NCBI RefSeq assembly: GCF_051020765.1
Contig: NC_134935.1
Span: 13,765,579 to 13,829,578, forward strand
Length of the DNA stretch: 64,000 nt
DNA from: Lasioglossum baleicum
Lineage: Eukaryota > Arthropoda > Insecta > Hymenoptera > Halictidae
Direction of reading: 5' to 3'
Positions 60,180 to 64,000 of the stretch are shown in pieces. Position numbers and translations under genes: made by a program. Position 1 is the first letter of the stretch. Each line of letters begins with the position of its first letter. Below the pieces are notes generated by a model. The model saw only the letters and a program-made list of their open reading frames with translations. It was not told where the DNA came from and made no database searches.

Positions 60180-60422
60180 CTACATGCTGCCGAATAATGA
60201 AAATTACGCCTCGAAAACGCAAAAGTAGGCCATTTTAGACAGCAACGGCAATTGGTGGGTCTTTTATCTATCGATTGTGACTACGTAGAGGCTCCAAATG
60301 TGCATTAGCGAGACGTACTTTGTAAAGTACGAAACCCTTGCAATCCTCGTGTACATATACAGTGTCTAGCGGTGTGTTAGGGTGCCACCACACTCTCGCT
60401 CAAGCCGGACCCACACCCTTAA

Positions 60423-60877
60423 GTCATTACGTTCGGCCCCGGTCCTAATAATACCCTTCGCTCGCTCCGAGTGAGCGAACCGACCCGAAGTCCCGTCCAT
60501 CCATCCAGTTGTCCGCCACGACGACGTGCCGCATCCTCTGCACGATGCAGAGGTTCTCACGTGGTACTTGCTGGTAATATTCGCGAGAGACACCTCGAGG
60601 AACACCTTCTCGAATCTTCAGAATTTTTCTGTACTTTTCTTAGAATTTTTCCAAAGAAATAAAAAAATTCATTTATTTTTTGGTAACCTCAATCCTTAGA
60701 TGACAGGACTTTTTTGGGACTATAAGATTGATGATGGTTCGTACTCAAGGCTTCATTTATTAATTTTTTAAAACACATATTTTTGAAGCCAGTTCTTCGG
60801 AGGTAGGAGGTGATTCTTATTCATTTTATTTCATCGTCGGAAATTGAATCAGGAGCCACTTCCATAGCTTCTTCTAG
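60423..60877. other. Unassigned DNA between the composite and the hAT MITE
   Basis: GC-richer to about 60600, then AT-rich. A 79-codon minus frame and a 63-codon plus frame overlap here and are not informative. The last eight bases (60870-60877, TCTTCTAG) are the left target duplication of the next element. Confidence 0.5.
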
Positions 60878-61366
60878 CAGAGTTGGGCAAAAATTTAATT
60901 AACGATTGACGAATAAATTTCTACTTCAATCGTTAATCGCAATTAACAATTAATTTCCTAGTCTAGTCGTTAATTACGGTTAACGATTAAATACTTATAA
61001 ATCGTTAAAAAATTGCGGTTAACGATTAAATACTTATTAATCGTTAATTGGGAGAATGACGGTTAAATTTCTACTTTAGTCGTTAATTGCAATTGTAATC
61101 GTCAATCCGATAATTGATTAATGATTAACTGTTGAAACTTCGAAATGAAATACGGAATCAAAACTGTATGAATACTGAAAAGAATGTAAACTGAGTTTTT
61201 GTTGAGATATATTTCTGTCAATTCTCCATCTCCGCTCTCTATCTCTATCTCCCTCCTTATTACAATTTATGGATAGACCGTATGGTGATTAATTTCATCA
61301 ATCGGTTGAATCAATCGCCGAGTTTTCAATGATTACTTTTTTAATCGTACACATTACTCAACTCTG
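60878..61366. mobile_element. 489 bp non-autonomous hAT element
   Basis: The left end CAGAGTTGGGCA is inverted as TACTCAACTCTG at the right end (10 of 12). TCTTCTAG at 60870-60877 and TCTTCGAG at 61367-61374 form a 7/8 target duplication, as expected for an aged hAT insertion. The interior is AT-rich and built of repeated CGTTAATTG/CGATTAAATAC words, with two close copies of GCGGTTAACGATTAAATAC-like text. It is a longer relative of the 178 bp element at 47311-47488. No frame encodes a transposase. Confidence 0.92.
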
Positions 61367-61374
61367 TCTTCGAG

Positions 61375-61970
61375 TCTTTATACTGTTGTACATTTGTACA
61401 TGTACATTTCATCCATTCATTTTTAAAATTTGCAGTCTAGTTATACTACAGTGTGTGTGTATTGGGACACCTTAAAGTCGTTTTCTAAGACAACGGTTTA
61501 GTCCAGACCCATGGTTCCTTAGGGACTATTGTTCGTCGGGACGAGTATTAAAGGATGCAATAAAAAATGTTTGACCTTGAAGAAAGGGTCAAGGGCAAAT
61601 TTACGGACCATAGAGGTGGAGAATCACGGTGGTCACGACATATAATTTTGAAACACCTTTGTACAAACTCATATCCTCTTAGTCCCCGTCACGTTCAACG
61701 AAGGAGTTGACAGATTTTTCGAAGAAATCTGCGGAGAAAAACGATAGCAGAGCGATAAGCTCGAGTGGCAAGGTCAGTTTGGTACTGACTAGTGGAGTTG
61801 GCCGATGATGACAGACGACAGGGTTGGTTTCCATAGGCACCGTCGAGCTCCGTGGAATCGGCAGGGACCACCGGGTTCGCTCTCTCTCCGGTTATGCCCG
61901 TCGGCCTCTCGTGGCTTTGCTCTGGTAATATCTTATTACACGATCGCTGCATGCCTGGCCGGTGCATGCT

Positions 61971-61972
<2 letters not shown>
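61375..61972. other. Unassigned DNA, no recognisable gene
   Basis: AT-rich to about 61680, then GC-richer. A (TG)5-like run lies near 61452. The minus frame 61695-62039 is an open stretch whose repeated Arg-Glu tail is encoded by the microsatellite. Confidence 0.5.

Positions 61973-62018
<46 letters not shown>
61973..62018. repeat. (CT)23 microsatellite
   Basis: An uninterrupted run of 23 CT dinucleotides (GA on the minus strand), followed by imperfect CT-rich sequence to about 62033. The open frames across it encode only dipeptide repeats. Confidence 0.97.
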
Positions 62019-62021
<3 letters not shown>

Positions 62022-64000
62022 TCCCTCTCTCTTGTGCACATATACGCGTGTGCTCGCCGAGGTGCGCGAGATCCCAACCTAACCCGCATTGTATAAACTC
62101 GACGGTGTTAATCCACCAGGTACGCGGGTTACATTACCCGTCAGTGATACCCGTGATCCTATCTCTTTTCCAGGGAAATTTGTACCGATCGTAAACTGTC
62201 CGCGAAAATTCGCGACGCGTTATTATACTTCGTCCCCTGGCGGGACGTTGCGCGACATAATGATCGGCCAACGCGTTTGTTCGCGATCACCAACAATGAA
62301 TTTTCTCTGACCTGGTGCTGGATGATCTGTAAATAAATCGGGCATGTTATCTCGCATCCTGTTGAAAAATTTTCGATTGCTGTGGCTGTGAATAGAGAAT
62401 GTAGAGCAAATCGCTTGGGAATAAATTAGATATCGTTTTTGAAAAATTGAATTCAACTAAGATCTGGCCTGAAAAATTTCATTCTGTACAAAATGCCTCA
62501 CTTGAAGATACATGAATCAAGATCGTTCAAAAGAGAAATGAAAGTGGCCTTGAAACCTGGTCCTCGTAAAGAACGAATCATTTGAGAATCCATTAAACAT
62601 CAAGAAAACGAAAGTGGCCTTCAAAGTGTCTGGTCTTGATCTCGTTCGCAAATAAATCGATCTTATTATCTCAGATCCAGTTTTAAAATCGTGTTCTGCT
62701 TCACGTATAACTTACATTATCTTTAATCGTTACACCAGGTCTTCCTAAGTTAACAATCGTATTCCCAAGAGAAGAATTCGAGCAGAACGTCGATGATCCG
62801 ATTTTTCCCGGTTGTTAGATCCCTTCATGTTCTTCAGGTTCGTCTGTTTAGAATTCTCGATATTGTGATTGCACGTAGCATTCAGAAGTTCCCGAGGAAC
62901 TGCTGAACTCGGGCATCGAGTATCGGGAAATGCTTCCGCGGACCCGTGGACCTTTGATTGCCAGAAAGAAAAGGTAACGACTGTTCGGAATGTGGACCAG
63001 TGGTACGGCGAAACAATGGGCACGGCTCGTTGAAACCGGGATCGCCGATTCGGGGCAAAACAGGAAGCTTTCCTGGTAGATGGGTCAGTGATTCCAAGCA
63101 AGAAGACAGTGCTTCTTGGACCAGGTTCGTCGATGAGAACAGAATAGGGCTCGCTTTAACAGAAGTCGGAATCGTCGTATTGAAAAATCCTGAGAAATGC
63201 CAAGACCTGAATCACCAATCTACGAAATAAGAAAATAAATTGTCAAAATTGTTTCACAATTTCCTCCACAGTGGAGGAAGACTAAATTACGTTCTTAAAT
63301 ATCTTCCTATTTTATGCATAAATACATTTTTCGAATCGAAGCTCCAGAATATGGTCTTGTAATTTATAAAAAAGAAAGAAAGAATGTATTAAAAATTGAA
63401 AGAGATAGCCACACACTTTTTCATAAATCTCATTTTTTATCGAAACACAAAAACAATCTTAACGCACACTGAATCAATCAATGGATAGGCAAAATCTGCA
63501 ATCATTCAACATATTTTTTAGAACACACTCTGATCGAAACTCGAAGTCACGATCCTTCAGCGGCTTCGTGGCATTCCAGCGAAGTTCAATTCTGAAGACG
63601 ACCTCGTACGGGTTCAGGATTCTGGTTGGCTTCACCTCCTCGAGTTGCCTTGAAAGCCACGCACCGATAAACCAGTAATAAGATATTAACGCCGGCAATT
63701 CCGGTCTAGAACGTGACTTTAAGGGGTGTCCACGCACCACACCGTTCCCCACTCCTCTCTTCTCCCCTGCTTGATCTTCTTCTCCTTGCTCGTCCTTGCG
63801 CGAGGATTCGTCGATTCGTGAGACGCCGCGGGCAAAGGAAAGAGGCGAGCTCTCCGACAGTGTGTCGAGGCGATGCGCTGCCATAAGTGCATCGAACGGA
63901 GCCCGCCGGAGATAATAACTTCATACTGAAACGCTGGTGGTCTGTCCTGTATCCTGCACACGGTGTAACCGAGTAAAATCGACGGACGGAGCCGCGGCGG
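62019..64000. other. Unassigned DNA, GC-rich at the right edge
   Basis: Bases 62040-62310 are GC-rich, 62320-62730 AT-rich with two loosely similar AAAGTGGCCTT words (62542, 62609), and 63240-63480 AT-rich. The last 350 bp are GC-rich with a pyrimidine-rich patch at 63750-63800. A minus-strand ATG frame of 136 codons (63474-63884) has no recognisable domain. The window ends in CpG-rich sequence (GGAGCCGCGGCGG), which might be the start of an island continuing outside. Confidence 0.45.

Larger units (their letters stand above)
53727..60418. mobile_element. 6.7 kb foldback-like composite DNA transposon
   Basis: Outermost, GGGTGTGGATCC at 53727-53738 is the inverted partner of GGACCCACACCC at 60407-60418 (11 of 12), and each end abuts TTAA (53723-53726, 60419-60422). 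TTAA targets are used by the piggyBac and Kolobok superfamilies. Inside lie long inverted arms (53946-54877 and 58844-59796), each made of about 228 bp tandem units. Between the arms are a second TIR element and a third palindrome. No frame looks like a transposase, so the whole appears non-autonomous or decayed. The design, inverted arms built of direct repeats, resembles foldback (FB/Galileo-type) elements by analogy only. The left boundary is not certain: TAAGGGTGCGTTCCG near 53865 is an alternative terminus whose spacing to the first unit matches the right end better. Confidence 0.65.

Overview
This 64 kb window looks like eukaryotic, probably insect, nuclear DNA. By composition and mobile-element content a hymenopteran (ant or bee) is my best guess, but that is inference and no diagnostic gene supports it. 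Long AT-rich stretches alternate with CpG-containing GC-rich islands of a few hundred bases. There are many GA/CT tracts and several non-autonomous DNA transposons. I recognise no protein-coding gene, tRNA, rRNA, snRNA or CRISPR array on either strand. The longest open frames (about 136 to 199 codons) lack recognisable domains, and several of them begin with GTG rather than ATG. The window is best read as intergenic or long-intron sequence.

Layout. Bases 1-14,385 are unassigned DNA with a hairpin-like inverted repeat (2121-2294), purine or pyrimidine tracts and a local A-B-A-B-A duplication with a period near 415 bp (10845-11792). Bases 14,389-18,430 form a GC-rich, GA-tract-bearing block with four GTAAGTG splice-donor 7-mers on the minus strand within 0.93 kb, a possible cluster of alternative first exons. 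Bases 18,430-33,500 are mostly unassigned, with degenerate minisatellites at 19010-19600, 22555-22880, 28535-28860 and 30385-30535. An 80 bp Made1-like mariner MITE lies at 33510-33589, a 351 bp TA-flanked MITE with about 88 bp inverted arms at 41636-41986, a 178 bp hAT MITE with a perfect 8 bp target duplication at 47311-47488, and a 140 bp inverted-repeat element five bases beyond that duplication at 47502-47641.

The most striking object is a 6.7 kb foldback-like composite at 53727-60418. Its inverted arms of about 0.93-0.95 kb are built from tandem 228 bp units. Between the arms sit a second TIR element (54958-57303) and a third long palindrome with hAT-like sequence (57473-58446). A candidate terminal repeat next to TTAA bounds the whole. 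A second hAT MITE (489 bp, 7/8 target duplication) follows at 60878-61366, and a (CT)23 microsatellite at 61973-62018.

Nothing visible links these parts into a pathway. The window is a gene-poor region repeatedly hit by non-autonomous DNA transposons, with some hints of regulatory or first-exon sequence.
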